NCBI GenBank assembly: GCA_900542575.1
Contig: UQOE01000009.1
Location: 1-64,000, forward strand
Reading direction: 5' to 3'
Length of the DNA stretch: 64,000 nucleotides
DNA from: an uncultured Oscillospiraceae bacterium
Lineage (GTDB): Bacteria; Bacillota; Clostridia; Oscillospirales; Acutalibacteraceae
Shown: one piece after another, positions 1 to 7,785 of the stretch
Layout of the letters: each line of letters opens with the position of its first letter
How positions within the stretch are numbered: position 1 is the stretch's first letter
Position numbers and translations under genes: made by a program
The notes under the pieces: model-generated
What the model saw: the letters and a program-made list of their open reading frames with translations, nothing else
Told to the model about the DNA's origin: nothing
Database searches by the model: none

Positions 1-191
1 TGGAAGGAAGTGACTGCCGCTTGAATGGTAATCCCACGCTGCCGCTCCAAAAACATGGTGTCCGTCCTCGTTGTCCCTTTTTCGACGCTCCCCGGTTCTG
101 AAATGGCTCCGCTGGCATATAGCAGGCTCTCCGTCAAGGTCGTCTTTCCAGCGTCTACATGGGCAAGAATTCCAATATTGATTATTTTCAT
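1..191 (-). CDS. tet(W): Ribosomal protection tetracycline resistance protein Tet(W), N-terminal part
   Basis: This is a translational GTPase that releases tetracycline from the ribosome. Only the first 63 residues are inside the window; the rest runs off the left edge. The N-terminus contains the G1 loop AHVDAGKTT (residues about 10-18) and the switch region with RQRGITI typical of EF-G-like GTPases. Recalled family sequences match Tet(W) best: the stretch [16 protein letters not shown] separates it from Tet(O) and Tet(32), which differ there. A mosaic protein cannot be excluded because most of the gene is missing. The start is the ATG at 189-191, preceded by GGGAGGAC. Upstream is the leader peptide and attenuator characteristic of tet(M)/tet(W)-class genes, so expression is likely induced by ribosome stalling. 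It lies downstream of a truncated Maff2 gene of the conjugative element. Confidence 0.92.
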   Translation of the reverse strand, partial: MKIINIGILAHVDAGKTTLTESLLYASGAISEPGSVEKGTTRTDTMFLERQRGITIQAAVTSF

Positions 192-225
192 GTGATTGTC
201 CTCCCTTTACTGCCCCGAAGGGCAT

Positions 226-262
226 AAAAATCCCCAGCAGTAAAATACTTTTACCACTGGGG
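226..262 (-). terminator. tet(W) transcription attenuator hairpin
   Basis: On the minus strand CCCCAG and CTGGGG pair around an inner TGGTAAAA/TATTTTAC-type stem, followed by ATTTTT. The hairpin overlaps the 3' end of the leader peptide reading frame and lies between it and tet(W). This is the arrangement known for Tn916-type tet(M), where a ribosome advancing through the leader peptide prevents terminator formation. The structure is seen in the sequence; the mechanism is from the family. Confidence 0.8.
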
Positions 263-295
263 ATGATAATTTGCGGACATACACATATACAGCAT
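251..295 (-). CDS. tet(W) leader peptide
   Basis: A 14-residue open frame, MLYMCMSANYHPQW, ends inside the attenuator hairpin. The C-terminal NYHPQW is the same as in the leader peptide upstream of tet(M) in Tn916 as I recall it. Its likely role is translation-coupled anti-termination of tet(W): under tetracycline, charged tRNA builds up and ribosomes disrupt the terminator stem. It is too short for standard gene finders. Confidence 0.75.
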   Translation of the reverse strand: MLYMCMSANYHPQW

Positions 296-553
296 ACACC
301 TGTTTGTGAGTGCTGTTTTTGGGGATATGTCAAAATTGATAAGGCAAAAGTATTCTTAAATTGGGTACAAAAAACTAAGCCCCTACAAAAGGGACTATCA
401 TAATCCTTTGTTCCCACTATTTGATTATAGTTTTATTTAAGAATACCTTGCCGCATATTTTTTACTCCTTTTCTGGAATTGAGTTATTATATCACATCAG
501 TTTTAGGAAAACAAGTATCTAAAAGAAATTTTTCTTCCCCTTATATGTAACAA

Positions 554-652
554 TCATACCGGCTTCCTAACGTTCAGAATGGTTTCTACTGTCTGCTGCG
601 GTGTTTGGTTGGAATTGTCCAGCCAAAAGCCGATCCGTGGTGTTGTCTGCAT
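554..652 (-). pseudogene. C-terminal remnant of a P-loop kinase-like gene
   Basis: A 32-codon minus-strand frame encodes MQTTPRIGFWLDNSN followed by QTPQQTVETILNVRKPV and a stop. The pattern PRIG(F/L)WLDxSxxTPEETVxxIL is, from memory, typical of the last helix of small AAA/zeta-toxin or chloramphenicol-phosphotransferase-like kinases. The upstream in-frame sequence is open but shows no P-loop or other kinase motif, and no ribosome binding site precedes the ATG. I read it as the tail of a gene carried with tet(W) and cut on its 5' side. Codons are low-GC like tet(W) and unlike the ICE backbone. A protein search is needed to name the parent family. Confidence 0.4.
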
Positions 653-836
653 TTTACTAAATACAAATTCAATGTATACAGAAAGAAATATATAAGGAGT
701 GGGAGGGATTCCGCCGTAGTCGGCATTGTAGGAAAATCCAAAAGTTTAGATTTTCTCAAAATGCTTATCTTTTGGTCTTTGGTTCGGAATAGTGTAGTGC
801 TGGCGGTCTATCTATTGTTTTCGGTTGCTTGCTTCT

Positions 837-977
837 TTACCGTACATGAGCATTTGCACCAGGGTTATCGTTACCGTAACCTTCCAGAAGGTTGATCGCA
901 CCCCAGATACCAAGACCTGCACCGAGTGCTACTACGAGAGTCTGCAGAACAGTTACTGCACTGTTGAAAAATGCCAT
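837..977 (-). pseudogene. Truncated Maff2-family conjugative element membrane protein
   Basis: Forty-six codons starting MAFFNSAVTVLQTLVVALGA match the Maff2 family, a small hydrophobic protein found in many Firmicutes ICEs between the coupling protein gene and the TrbL/VirB6-like gene. The first transmembrane helix (residues about 8-30) and the conserved LLEGYGNDNPGA follow. Family members continue for about 25 more residues with a second hydrophobic segment; here the frame ends with NAHVR and a stop just after the conserved motif. The start has a textbook AGGAGG at 7-8 bases spacing. The loss of the second helix and the change to AT-rich sequence beyond about position 850 suggest that the tet(W)-bearing block replaced the rest of the gene and the downstream transfer genes. 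Confidence 0.8.
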
Positions 978-1116
978 AATAAAATCCTCCTTGCCGCTTT
1001 GGGCTTCTTAAAAAATAGTGGTTGCTGCCATAATGCTTCGGCTTGTCACCTGTGACCGTTCTTTTTATCTGCTAACCGCAGTGGTTTGTCGCCGGACATG
1101 CTCCTGCATCAGGACA

Positions 1117-1150
1117 AAAGAAAAGCCTTCTGTTTTCTCACAGAAGACTT
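1117..1150 (-). terminator. Rho-independent terminator in the ICE
   Basis: Minus-strand stem AAGTCTTCTGT/ACAGAAGGCTT with a short loop, followed by TTTCTTTT. It lies downstream of the 65-residue gene at 1165-1362 and before maff2. Confidence 0.65.
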
Positions 1151-1164
1151 ACAAACAATAGTGA

Positions 1165-1362
1165 TTAAATGTGGATCTCGACCTTTTGGCTGTCGTAATA
1201 GCCTAAGATATCGAGGATCTCTTCCAGGTACTTCTTACTCCTGGCGTACTTTTCTCCGGTATCCAGACGGATCCAGATCGTAGATTCGTTCGGCACAGTA
1301 TCGATGCTGATGATGTGGTCAGCATTCAGATATTCCTGGCCGGTGTAGATGAATTTCGCCAT
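1165..1362 (-). CDS. Small conserved ICE protein, unknown function
   Basis: Encodes 65 residues, starting MAKFIYTGQEYLNADHIISI. I do not recognise a domain. The sequence alternates short hydrophobic and polar stretches, has no transmembrane segment or signal peptide, and ends with a charged helix-like part (KKYLEEILDILGYYD), consistent with a small cytoplasmic alpha/beta protein. It follows the 175-residue gene by 9 bases and has an AAGGAGGAAGC ribosome binding site, so it belongs to the conjugation operon. It lies between the coupling-protein gene and maff2, a slot often occupied by small element-specific proteins. Confidence 0.75.
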   Translation of the reverse strand: MAKFIYTGQEYLNADHIISIDTVPNESTIWIRLDTGEKYARSKKYLEEILDILGYYDSQKVEIHI

Positions 1363-1371
1363 GCTTCCTCC

Positions 1372-1899
1372 TTACCTTGACTGGTCCTGTTTCTTCGGGA
1401 TCTTAGGTGCTGCGGGAGCATGGCCTTCCGCTTTTTTTGCGGATAGATCCGAGAGAACAGAACCTTTGTCCCTATCCTTATAGGCTTCCAGCATGCCTTT
1501 CAGTTCCGCACTGGAAACCTGACGAGTCTCCTTGGACCAGATGCCTTTGCCGCTTTCATCAATCCCGGTCTTTACCGAGCGGGATACGGTAAAGGCTGCA
1601 TCCTCTGCGACCTTCATCCAGACGCCCTTGCCAAACTGGTTGTCATGGATCATCTTCGGGGAGATCACAAAGCTTTCCCAGGGACGCTTATCCGCAGGAT
1701 CCGGGTTGGGGATCTTTACCTCAACCAGTTCCTTACCTGTCTTGGAAGTGAAGGGTTCACTCACCAAGCCCTTACCGAACTTGATGGTGATTTCTTCGGC
1801 TGCAGGCGGTGTAATCATCTCGCCCCTCGCCATCATTTCCTCGGCTTCTTTGACGAAATCAGGGATCCCGTCATTTACAAAACCGGCTTCATAAGCCAT
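1372..1899 (-). CDS. Conserved ICE hypothetical protein (175 aa)
   Basis: A soluble protein with an N-terminal helical part (residues about 12-25, FVKEAEEMMARGEM), a central beta-rich region (about 35-110) with VEVKIPNPDP and WESFVISPKM, and a lysine/alanine/proline-rich, probably disordered C-terminus. No catalytic motif or membrane segment is visible. It starts 14 bases after the coupling protein stop with an AAGGAGGAAAA ribosome binding site. From its position directly downstream of the VirD4-like gene it is likely an accessory transfer protein; the central region could be a nucleic acid or protein binding fold, but that is a guess. Confidence 0.75.
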   Translation of the reverse strand: MAYEAGFVNDGIPDFVKEAEEMMARGEMITPPAAEEITIKFGKGLVSEPFTSKTGKELVEVKIPNPDPADKRPWESFVISPKMIHDNQFGKGVWMKVAEDAAFTVSRSVKTGIDESGKGIWSKETRQVSSAELKGMLEAYKDRDKGSVLSDLSAKKAEGHAPAAPKIPKKQDQSR

Positions 1900-1913
1900 T
1901 TTGTTTTTCCTCC

Positions 1914-3668
1914 TTATCCTTCAGCTTCAATGACTAAGAACTCGTCGCTTGCCTTAAGCTTAGCCCTGGTATCCAGGAACTTCTCAATATCAAAGAGGAG
2001 CTTCTTGTCACAGTCTGCCGTGTATTTGAAGTTCGGGTGCTGTGTCAGATCGTACTTATCTGACAGAAAAGGACGAACACCGCGAAGCTGCAGGATGCAT
2101 TTGCTGCCTTCCAGCACTGCCAGTTCATCCCGGCTCATCAGTTCCTTACCAAGTTTCTGATAGTTGGTTCCATAGCTGGGACTATTGCCTCGGGTATCCG
2201 AGGTATTGAAGGTATCGATCGTTTCCTTGCCCAGGGCTTCGGCCAGGTCTTTCAGAGTGGAAGGTTCACTGCCGCCTAAGAAGATCTGCGTATCGCAGTT
2301 GCCGATGATGGTATCGGCATTGTCCTTGTAGATTGCTTTTAGCTGTGACTTGGCCTGCAGCACCAGACAGGCTGATATCTCACGGCTTCGGATGGTGGCG
2401 ATCAGCTTCTCCAGGTTCGGGATCTGGCCGATGTTCGCCATCTCATCAATCATGCAGCGTACATGCACCGGAAGTCTGCCTCCGTACACATCGTCTGCTT
2501 TCTCACACAGCAGGTTGAAAAGCTGCGTGTAGATCATACTGATCAGGAAATTAAAGCTGCCGTCTGTGTCTGACATCATCAGGAAGAGGGCAGTTTTTTC
2601 ATCTCCCAGGGTATCCAGTTCCAGTTCATCGTACATGGTAATGTCTCGGATCTCCTGAATATCGAAGGGAGCAAGTCTGGCACCGGCAGAGACAAGTATG
2701 CTTTTTAAGGTCTTGCCCGCCGCTAATTTGAACTTAGCATATTGGCGGACTGCGAAGTGGTCAGGCTTCTGTTTCTTCAGTGCTTCAAACATCAGATCCA
2801 CCGGGTTCTGGAACTCTTCGTCATCCTCACGGACCTCCATGGCATTGATGAACTCGATCAGAGTGGCGAAGTTCTGTTCCTCCTTCGGTGCTTCATAATG
2901 GATATAGCCGATCAGTGCACAGTAGAGCAGCGTTTCCGCCTTATCCCAGAACGGATCGCCGCCCTTACCATCGCCTTTGGTGTTGGCCATGAGAGTCGTG
3001 GTCAGCTTCAGGATGTCCTTCTCCGAATGGATATAGGCAAATGGGTTGTAGTGCATCGACTTTTTGAAGTTGATGGTGTTGAAGATCTTGATCCGGTACC
3101 CGGCATGGACGAAGGCGTTGCCGACCTCTAACAAGGTGGTGCCCTTCGGGTCAGTCAATACATAGGAACTATGCAGCTGAAGCAGGTTTGGCTTGATCCA
3201 AAAGCGGGTCTTACCGGAACCGGAACCACCAATGATCAGTACGTTTTTGTTTCTGGCATGGGCCGGATTCTTGGGACGATTACCCATCATGAGGCGTTCT
3301 GTCCTGGTGAGGATCACGTTGTTCTCGAATACCGGGTCCATGAAGGGCTCGATATCCTTCGGTCCGCCCCATCGGGCAGAACCATATTCCTCATTGTGCT
3401 TATAGTGCTTGGCATTCTTGCCGCGAAGATAAACGGCAAGCCGTAAACCACCGCCGCAGATTGCACCGATGAAGAGATCCAATGGATGGAAACTCGGCAT
3501 CGGATTACTGAAGGCCACACCAACCATACTGAAAAAGGAGACCAGCTTTTTGGAGTAGTCAGCTCCTTCTGCCAGTCTCCAGGCCTCACCGATATTGGTG
3601 CAGAGCAGGCCAAGCAGTACATAAGGGAGGGAGAGAATCAGGATCTTTTTCAGTTTCTTTGTATTCAT
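1914..3668 (-). CDS. VirD4/TraG-type type IV coupling protein
   Basis: This is the DNA-pumping ATPase that links the relaxosome to the conjugation channel at the membrane. The protein has 584 residues, with two predicted N-terminal transmembrane segments (about 9-25 and 62-80). A Walker A loop GGSGSGKT is at 147-154, followed by KPNLLQLHSSYVLTDPKG. A Walker B-like region is LPVHVRCMIDEMANIGQIPNLE, and the conserved C-terminal motif includes LVLQAKSQLKAIY and NCDTQIFLG. Length and layout are normal for the family in Firmicutes ICEs. Its start overlaps the pcfB-like stop by four bases (ATGA), indicating translational coupling. Nothing suggests that it is damaged. Confidence 0.93.
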   Translation of the reverse strand: MNTKKLKKILILSLPYVLLGLLCTNIGEAWRLAEGADYSKKLVSFFSMVGVAFSNPMPSFHPLDLFIGAICGGGLRLAVYLRGKNAKHYKHNEEYGSARWGGPKDIEPFMDPVFENNVILTRTERLMMGNRPKNPAHARNKNVLIIGGSGSGKTRFWIKPNLLQLHSSYVLTDPKGTTLLEVGNAFVHAGYRIKIFNTINFKKSMHYNPFAYIHSEKDILKLTTTLMANTKGDGKGGDPFWDKAETLLYCALIGYIHYEAPKEEQNFATLIEFINAMEVREDDEEFQNPVDLMFEALKKQKPDHFAVRQYAKFKLAAGKTLKSILVSAGARLAPFDIQEIRDITMYDELELDTLGDEKTALFLMMSDTDGSFNFLISMIYTQLFNLLCEKADDVYGGRLPVHVRCMIDEMANIGQIPNLEKLIATIRSREISACLVLQAKSQLKAIYKDNADTIIGNCDTQIFLGGSEPSTLKDLAEALGKETIDTFNTSDTRGNSPSYGTNYQKLGKELMSRDELAVLEGSKCILQLRGVRPFLSDKYDLTQHPNFKYTADCDKKLLFDIEKFLDTRAKLKASDEFLVIEAEG

Positions 3669-4150
3669 CGGTCCTGAATCCTCTCTTTCTGTTTCTGCAG
3701 TACCTTCGCAGGCAGTGCAGCCACGATCTCCTTCAGCTTGCTCAGCTGCTTGAGCACGCTCGGCTTCTCCTTACTCTTCAGAACATCTGCCGTATACGCA
3801 TTGAATGCAGAGGTCAGTGCATCTGCATCCCTGGCCTTAAAGAAGCAGACATATTTCGGGATCTCGCCGGTCTTATCCTTCACGATGGCATAGTCAACGC
3901 CATAGCTTCTGGCATATTTCTCAAAGCCTCGGATATCGGTTTTCGCGATATCGATGCTGGAAACGCCCTGATTCTGACCGATCAGCTCCTTGATGGACTG
4001 CTTTCCAACAGGCTTTTCATTGGCATTCTTGGCCTTCACATTGGCCCTGTGCTGCATATACTTTTTGAAGCCTGCGATCAGGGTATTGGCTGTAAGTCTG
4101 GTCGTACTGATGGCCAGGTTCACCGTCCTGTTTTCGATTTCTTCCTGCAA
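3665..4150 (-). CDS. PcfB family (DUF3801) conjugation accessory protein
   Basis: The 161-residue protein fits the PcfB/DUF3801 family, which lies immediately upstream of the VirD4-like coupling protein in pCF10-type plasmids and Firmicutes ICEs. Visible features are the N-terminal helix with TVNLAISTTRLTANTLIAG, the conserved block GKQSIKELIGQNQGVSSIDI (residues about 49-68), and the central YGVDYAIVKDKTGEIPKYVCFFKARDADALTSAF. The C-terminus is Lys/Gln-rich. In related plasmids such proteins act with the relaxase and coupling protein in substrate recruitment. Coupling to the downstream gene through an ATGA overlap supports joint function. Confidence 0.85.
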   Translation of the reverse strand: MQEEIENRTVNLAISTTRLTANTLIAGFKKYMQHRANVKAKNANEKPVGKQSIKELIGQNQGVSSIDIAKTDIRGFEKYARSYGVDYAIVKDKTGEIPKYVCFFKARDADALTSAFNAYTADVLKSKEKPSVLKQLSKLKEIVAALPAKVLQKQKERIQDR

Positions 4151-4181
4151 TTATGGTCACCTCCTTTGCCGGAGCAGAGGA

Positions 4182-5633
4182 TCAGTGACCATCATGCTCA
4201 GGCTTTTTATGCTTGGGTTTTGCAGCCTTTGCAGTTTTTTCGGCTGCCTGAACTGTTTCCTTCGGCTTCTTCTCAGCAGTCTCTTCAGGAACGGGGAAAG
4301 CCATAATGCTCTTGCCCATCTTGACGAAACCCTCAGGCTGCTGGAACATATCTGAAAACTTGCTCAGCTGCTCCTTGGAAAGAGAGCCAAAGCTGTCTTC
4401 GGTAAGTCCGACTACCATGAAAGGACCGGCGACAATGTCATAGACCTCGCCCTGGTCATCACGAAGAGCACGGTTCAGAGGAAGTCCCTCCAGCTTGCCC
4501 TCCTCATTCATGATCAGGCCGACATTGTCATCGAAGGGATATGCCACCTCGATGCTGCCGCCGACCACGGCCTGCAGATTCTCCAGTTCGGCACCGACCT
4601 GCATCTCGTAAGGCCTTTCACCGGGATTGACCATGAGAACGGTGATGGTTTCTGCCTGCTCGGCTTCCCCAAAGCTCATGCCGGGGGCAGGCGCATCTGC
4701 CAACATCTGTTCCTGCATTGCCTCACGGGCCTCAAAGGTTCTGGCATTCTCAAAGATGTGGGCTTCACTGTCATAGTGGAACACGCTGTCGGAAAGCCTG
4801 TCTGCCGGAGCCACCTCGGTCTGGTTGATGGACTGGACCATTTCTTCCAGATTGGCAAGCTCCATGCTGCCGTCATCCGGGATAAACAGCACCTCATGAA
4901 CAGAAGAAGGGAGGACGAAGAAGTCTCCGCCCAGGGTCTCTGCCGCCTGGTCCATAAAGCCGGGATACTGAATAGCGCAGGCACCATTCTGGCCGCCTTC
5001 AATAGAAGCCACCCACAGAGGAGAAGGTTCGTCGGGGATCATACCCGCCCCGAAGTCACCCATCAGCTCACGCATTACATCGCTCATGTTGCGGAGAGTC
5101 GCCGGGTGATTCTGCTGGGCCGCCTCCAAAGCATCGGTATGGAGCTGAACCGGCTCGATCCCGTAGTTCTGGACCATGTTGTTGGTTACCAGAATGCTGG
5201 AGGAGCCCTGCTCATTGCTCTCCATCTCGAAGCGGTACACGACCGCCATGTCTTCAACGATCTGGTGAGGAATGTCATTCAGACGTTCTTCATTACCGGC
5301 AACGGGAATCATCTGCATGGTCAGCGTATCCTTCATCTGGTCATAATCCATGAGAGTGCGGACATCAAACTCGGGCATGTTGGCAGATACCTGAGAGACC
5401 GTATCGATCACACTGCGGATGGCCGCATCGACGGACATATCTCCGGCTTCCACATGGTCAAATACCGGCTGCAGGTTAATGGTTGCGGCAATGTTGCTGC
5501 CTTCGGGCTTTACCGCCATACCGGTGTAGGACTGGCCCTGCAGCTTGTTTACTTCCTGCATTTCCACAGACATCTCCGGGAAATGCTTCTTCACAGCCTC
5601 CATGGCCTGTTCCTGAAACTGTTCAAAATCCAT
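4182..5633 (-). CDS. DUF5688 family protein
   Basis: A 483-residue acidic soluble protein that begins MDFEQFQEQAMEAVKKHFPE, the usual opening of DUF5688 proteins found in Firmicutes mobile elements. An N-terminal domain (residues about 1-240) with MRELMGDFGAGM and a second domain (about 320-440) are joined by an Ala/Glu/Gln-rich linker; the C-terminal 35 residues are Lys/Ala-rich and end in a histidine-containing tail. There is no transmembrane segment and no recognised catalytic motif. Function is unknown; host-takeover or regulatory roles have been guessed for the family from context only. It is followed 31 bases later by the pcfB-like gene, so it probably belongs to the same transcript. 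Confidence 0.8.
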   Translation of the reverse strand: MDFEQFQEQAMEAVKKHFPEMSVEMQEVNKLQGQSYTGMAVKPEGSNIAATINLQPVFDHVEAGDMSVDAAIRSVIDTVSQVSANMPEFDVRTLMDYDQMKDTLTMQMIPVAGNEERLNDIPHQIVEDMAVVYRFEMESNEQGSSSILVTNNMVQNYGIEPVQLHTDALEAAQQNHPATLRNMSDVMRELMGDFGAGMIPDEPSPLWVASIEGGQNGACAIQYPGFMDQAAETLGGDFFVLPSSVHEVLFIPDDGSMELANLEEMVQSINQTEVAPADRLSDSVFHYDSEAHIFENARTFEAREAMQEQMLADAPAPGMSFGEAEQAETITVLMVNPGERPYEMQVGAELENLQAVVGGSIEVAYPFDDNVGLIMNEEGKLEGLPLNRALRDDQGEVYDIVAGPFMVVGLTEDSFGSLSKEQLSKFSDMFQQPEGFVKMGKSIMAFPVPEETAEKKPKETVQAAEKTAKAAKPKHKKPEHDGH

Positions 5634-5644
5634 AGCGCACCTCC

Positions 5645-5992
5645 TTATCGCATCTCAAAGAAGTGGATCTCACCGTCGGATGCATCCATGATGGCACGGA
5701 AGGGACACTGACAGCATTCGCAGCAATCGCCGCAGTCGTAGTCATCCTCCTCGTCAATCTCGTCATTCTCCTCATCATTCTCGTCATCGGCGGAGAGAAT
5801 GCCGGTGAGCATCTCGGAGACAGTGATCAGGGCATCTCCCAGCTCCTCCAGAAGCTCGGCCACTTCACCGATCTCGGCCTCAAGGGCGTCAAAGCTCTCA
5901 CTGATGTGTTCCACTGCGGCAGCCTCAGCCTTCAATCTGTGCATGGCTTCGACCTGCTTCTTCATAAGATTCATGTCAAATCTGTTCATCAT
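5645..5992 (-). CDS. Small acidic cysteine-containing ICE protein
   Basis: A 115-residue protein beginning MMNRFDMNLMKKQVEAMHRL. The first 70 residues are a long amphipathic helix or coiled coil with heptad-like Leu/Val/Ile spacing (EIGEVAELLEELGDALITVS). Next comes a run of about 20 Asp/Glu residues, then a cluster CGDCCECCQC (residues about 88-97) that could bind a metal. The start is the first of two adjacent ATGs, preceded by AGGAG; a longer frame upstream reads through the end of parB and has no ribosome binding site. It follows the parB terminator and precedes the DUF5688 gene by 11 bases. Function unknown. Confidence 0.7.
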   Translation of the reverse strand: MMNRFDMNLMKKQVEAMHRLKAEAAAVEHISESFDALEAEIGEVAELLEELGDALITVSEMLTGILSADDENDEENDEIDEEDDYDCGDCCECCQCPFRAIMDASDGEIHFFEMR

Positions 5993-6015
5993 AAGTTCTC
6001 CTTTTCGTAAAATAG

Positions 6016-6051
6016 AAAAAGCACCGTCAAAAGGTAGTGTTTTGACAGTGC
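6016..6051 (-). terminator. Terminator after ICE parB
   Basis: Minus-strand stem GCACTGTCAAAA/TTTTGACGGTGC with a short loop followed by TTTTTCTA, immediately downstream of parB. It separates the replication/partition genes from the transfer genes, so the latter may need readthrough or their own promoter. Confidence 0.8.
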
Positions 6052-6059
6052 TCATATGG

Positions 6060-6983
6060 TTATCGTCCCTGGTCACGCTGCTTTCGCTTTTGCCACTGTT
6101 CCAGCAGCTTGATGATGGTATCCTGCATCTGCTGGGTGGAGTATGACTTGGGGAAGTATTTGCGAAGCGTTTCATTTCGAAAGGTGACACGCTCCAGATC
6201 ACCCTTCTTTATTTCGGTCATGATCTCTCTGACAGCATCCAGGGTAAATCCGCCTTCCTGACTCAGCTTTTTCATGCGCTGCGCCTGGGAGAGAGAGGGA
6301 GCTGTCTGCGCCAGATCCATGGCCTCCATAAATATTTCCTGCTCTTCGGGTTTCAGGTAGGACAGTTCAACCGCAGGGTTGAAGGAAATCTGCTTCTGAT
6401 CTACCATCTCCAGAAGGTCGGGAATCAGGTTGGTAAGACGGATATATCTCTTAACCTGGGTCATACTATCATTAGACGCCCTACCGATTTCCTGATTACT
6501 TAACTTTGGACCAACTTGGTCCAAAGTTAAATCACTTCGCTGTCCCTGATGTTTCATCGCCTCCAGCTTCATCTTATAAGCAAAAGCCCTCTCACTGGGC
6601 AGAATGCTTTCTCGCTGCAGGTTACTGTCTACCATGAGGACAGTTGCTTCATCATCCGTCATATCACGGACAATGACCGGAACCTCATCCAGCCCTGCGG
6701 CTTCAGCTGCGTGAACTCGCCGGTGCCCGGAGATGATCTCATAACCACCGTCTTCCAAAGGCCTTGCGATGATGGGAGTTAATACTCCGTACTGAGCAAT
6801 GCTTTCGGTCGTCCTGAGCATCGCCTCATCATCGACTACCTTAAACGGATGATTCTTGAAAGGAACCAGATCAAGTATCGAAATACTCTGTATGCGTTCC
6901 TGTTTTGCCTCAGCGCGGCTCGCATCTGTTTCGAAGATATCATCGTAACTGCTCAAGCTGATGTTTGCGCCTTTTTTCGGCAT
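6060..6983 (-). CDS. parB: ParB/Spo0J-type partition protein
   Basis: A centromere-binding CTP-switch partner of ParA that stabilises the excised, replicating form of the ICE. The protein has 307 residues. The N-terminal ParB/sulfiredoxin fold (about 35-130) carries ISGHRRVHAAEAAGLDEVPVIV, containing the GxRR CTP-binding box. The central helix-turn-helix (about 150-200) has LSNQEIGRASNDSMTQVKRYIRLTNLIPDLL, and a C-terminal helical dimerisation region ends in a basic tail. It overlaps parA by 44 bases, a normal arrangement. The coding sequence contains a perfect 13-bp inverted repeat (6500-6530) within the segment between the two domains, described separately. Confidence 0.92.
   Translation of the reverse strand: MPKKGANISLSSYDDIFETDASRAEAKQERIQSISILDLVPFKNHPFKVVDDEAMLRTTESIAQYGVLTPIIARPLEDGGYEIISGHRRVHAAEAAGLDEVPVIVRDMTDDEATVLMVDSNLQRESILPSERAFAYKMKLEAMKHQGQRSDLTLDQVGPKLSNQEIGRASNDSMTQVKRYIRLTNLIPDLLEMVDQKQISFNPAVELSYLKPEEQEIFMEAMDLAQTAPSLSQAQRMKKLSQEGGFTLDAVREIMTEIKKGDLERVTFRNETLRKYFPKSYSTQQMQDTIIKLLEQWQKRKQRDQGR
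6500..6530. repeat. Perfect inverted repeat inside parB
   Basis: Arms TTAACTTTGGACC and GGTCCAAAGTTAA (13 bp each, no mismatch) flank the loop AACTT. It encodes part of the linker between the CTP-binding and HTH domains of ParB. A perfect 26-base match is unexpected in coding sequence; it could be a parS-like centromere or an mRNA hairpin. Confidence 0.85.
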
Positions 6984-7767
6984 CGTGGATCACCTCCTTT
7001 GAAAGCTTTCTGTAGGCATCAGCTACCTTTCCGCCGGGATCATGAGCAAAGATGCTCTTGCCCTCGGCACTGATCTCGGCTGCACGGACAGATCTGGGAA
7101 TCTCTACATCAAAGACCTTCAGCTTGCTGCCGTAGGCTTCCCTGATAAGAGAGGCAATCTCCTTAGCATTGTTGGTTCGGGAATCCACCATTGTGAGGAG
7201 AATTCCTTCCACCCGTAGCTTCGGATTGATCTGCCGTTTCACCTTATTGACTGTCTGAAGTAACTGCTCCAGACCCTTTGCGGACAGATACTGTGCCTGA
7301 ACCGGCACCACCAGCTGGTCCGCCGCAGCCAGTGCATTGACCGTAAGCATTCCAAGGGAAGGCATACAGTCCAGGATAATGAAGTCGTATTCCTTTTTCA
7401 GAGGCTCCAGGTACTGCTTGAGAATAGATTCTCTGCTCATGGCATTTACCAGAGAAACCTCCAGGCCTGACAGTGCAATGCTCGCAGGCATCAGGTCCAC
7501 GCCTTCTTCGTGCGTCAGGATACCTTCCTTTAAGGGGACAGGCATATCCTGCATGACCTTTGCCATCTGATCGGATACCGTCACCGGCAAGTCATCGGGC
7601 CTCGGATATCCTAAGGAAATCGTGAGGCTGGCTTGCGGATCCATATCCACCAAAAGGACTTTCTTACCTTCCTGCACCATACCGATACCAAGATTCTCAG
7701 CTGTGCAGGTCTTACCGGTTCCGCCTTTCTGGTTTACACAGGCGATAACCGTTGCTTTGTTCTGCAT
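6940..7767 (-). CDS. parA: ParA/Soj family partition ATPase
   Basis: A 275-residue Walker-type ATPase that positions the ParB-bound element on the nucleoid. The deviant Walker A box NQKGGTGKT is at residues 12-20, with the signature lysine at 14. Motif A' DMDPQASLTISLG is near 41, Walker B YDFIILDCMPSLG near 120, and a C-terminal FDVEIPRSVRAAEISAEGKSI segment is typical of Soj-like proteins. There is no N-terminal HTH, so it is a type Ib or chromosomal-type ParA. It lies between the replication initiator (18 bases upstream) and parB (44-base overlap), forming a replication-partition cassette of the ICE. Confidence 0.94.
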   Translation of the reverse strand: MQNKATVIACVNQKGGTGKTCTAENLGIGMVQEGKKVLLVDMDPQASLTISLGYPRPDDLPVTVSDQMAKVMQDMPVPLKEGILTHEEGVDLMPASIALSGLEVSLVNAMSRESILKQYLEPLKKEYDFIILDCMPSLGMLTVNALAAADQLVVPVQAQYLSAKGLEQLLQTVNKVKRQINPKLRVEGILLTMVDSRTNNAKEIASLIREAYGSKLKVFDVEIPRSVRAAEISAEGKSIFAHDPGGKVADAYRKLSKEVIHDAEKRRKHQLEQLR

Positions 7768-7785
7768 TTCTTTGTAACCACCTCC

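Noticed and set aside
605..1055. Plus-strand open frames over the Maff2 and kinase-remnant region
   Set aside because: They are opposite to the Maff2 gene, have no ribosome binding site, and the minus strand gives a recognisable family.
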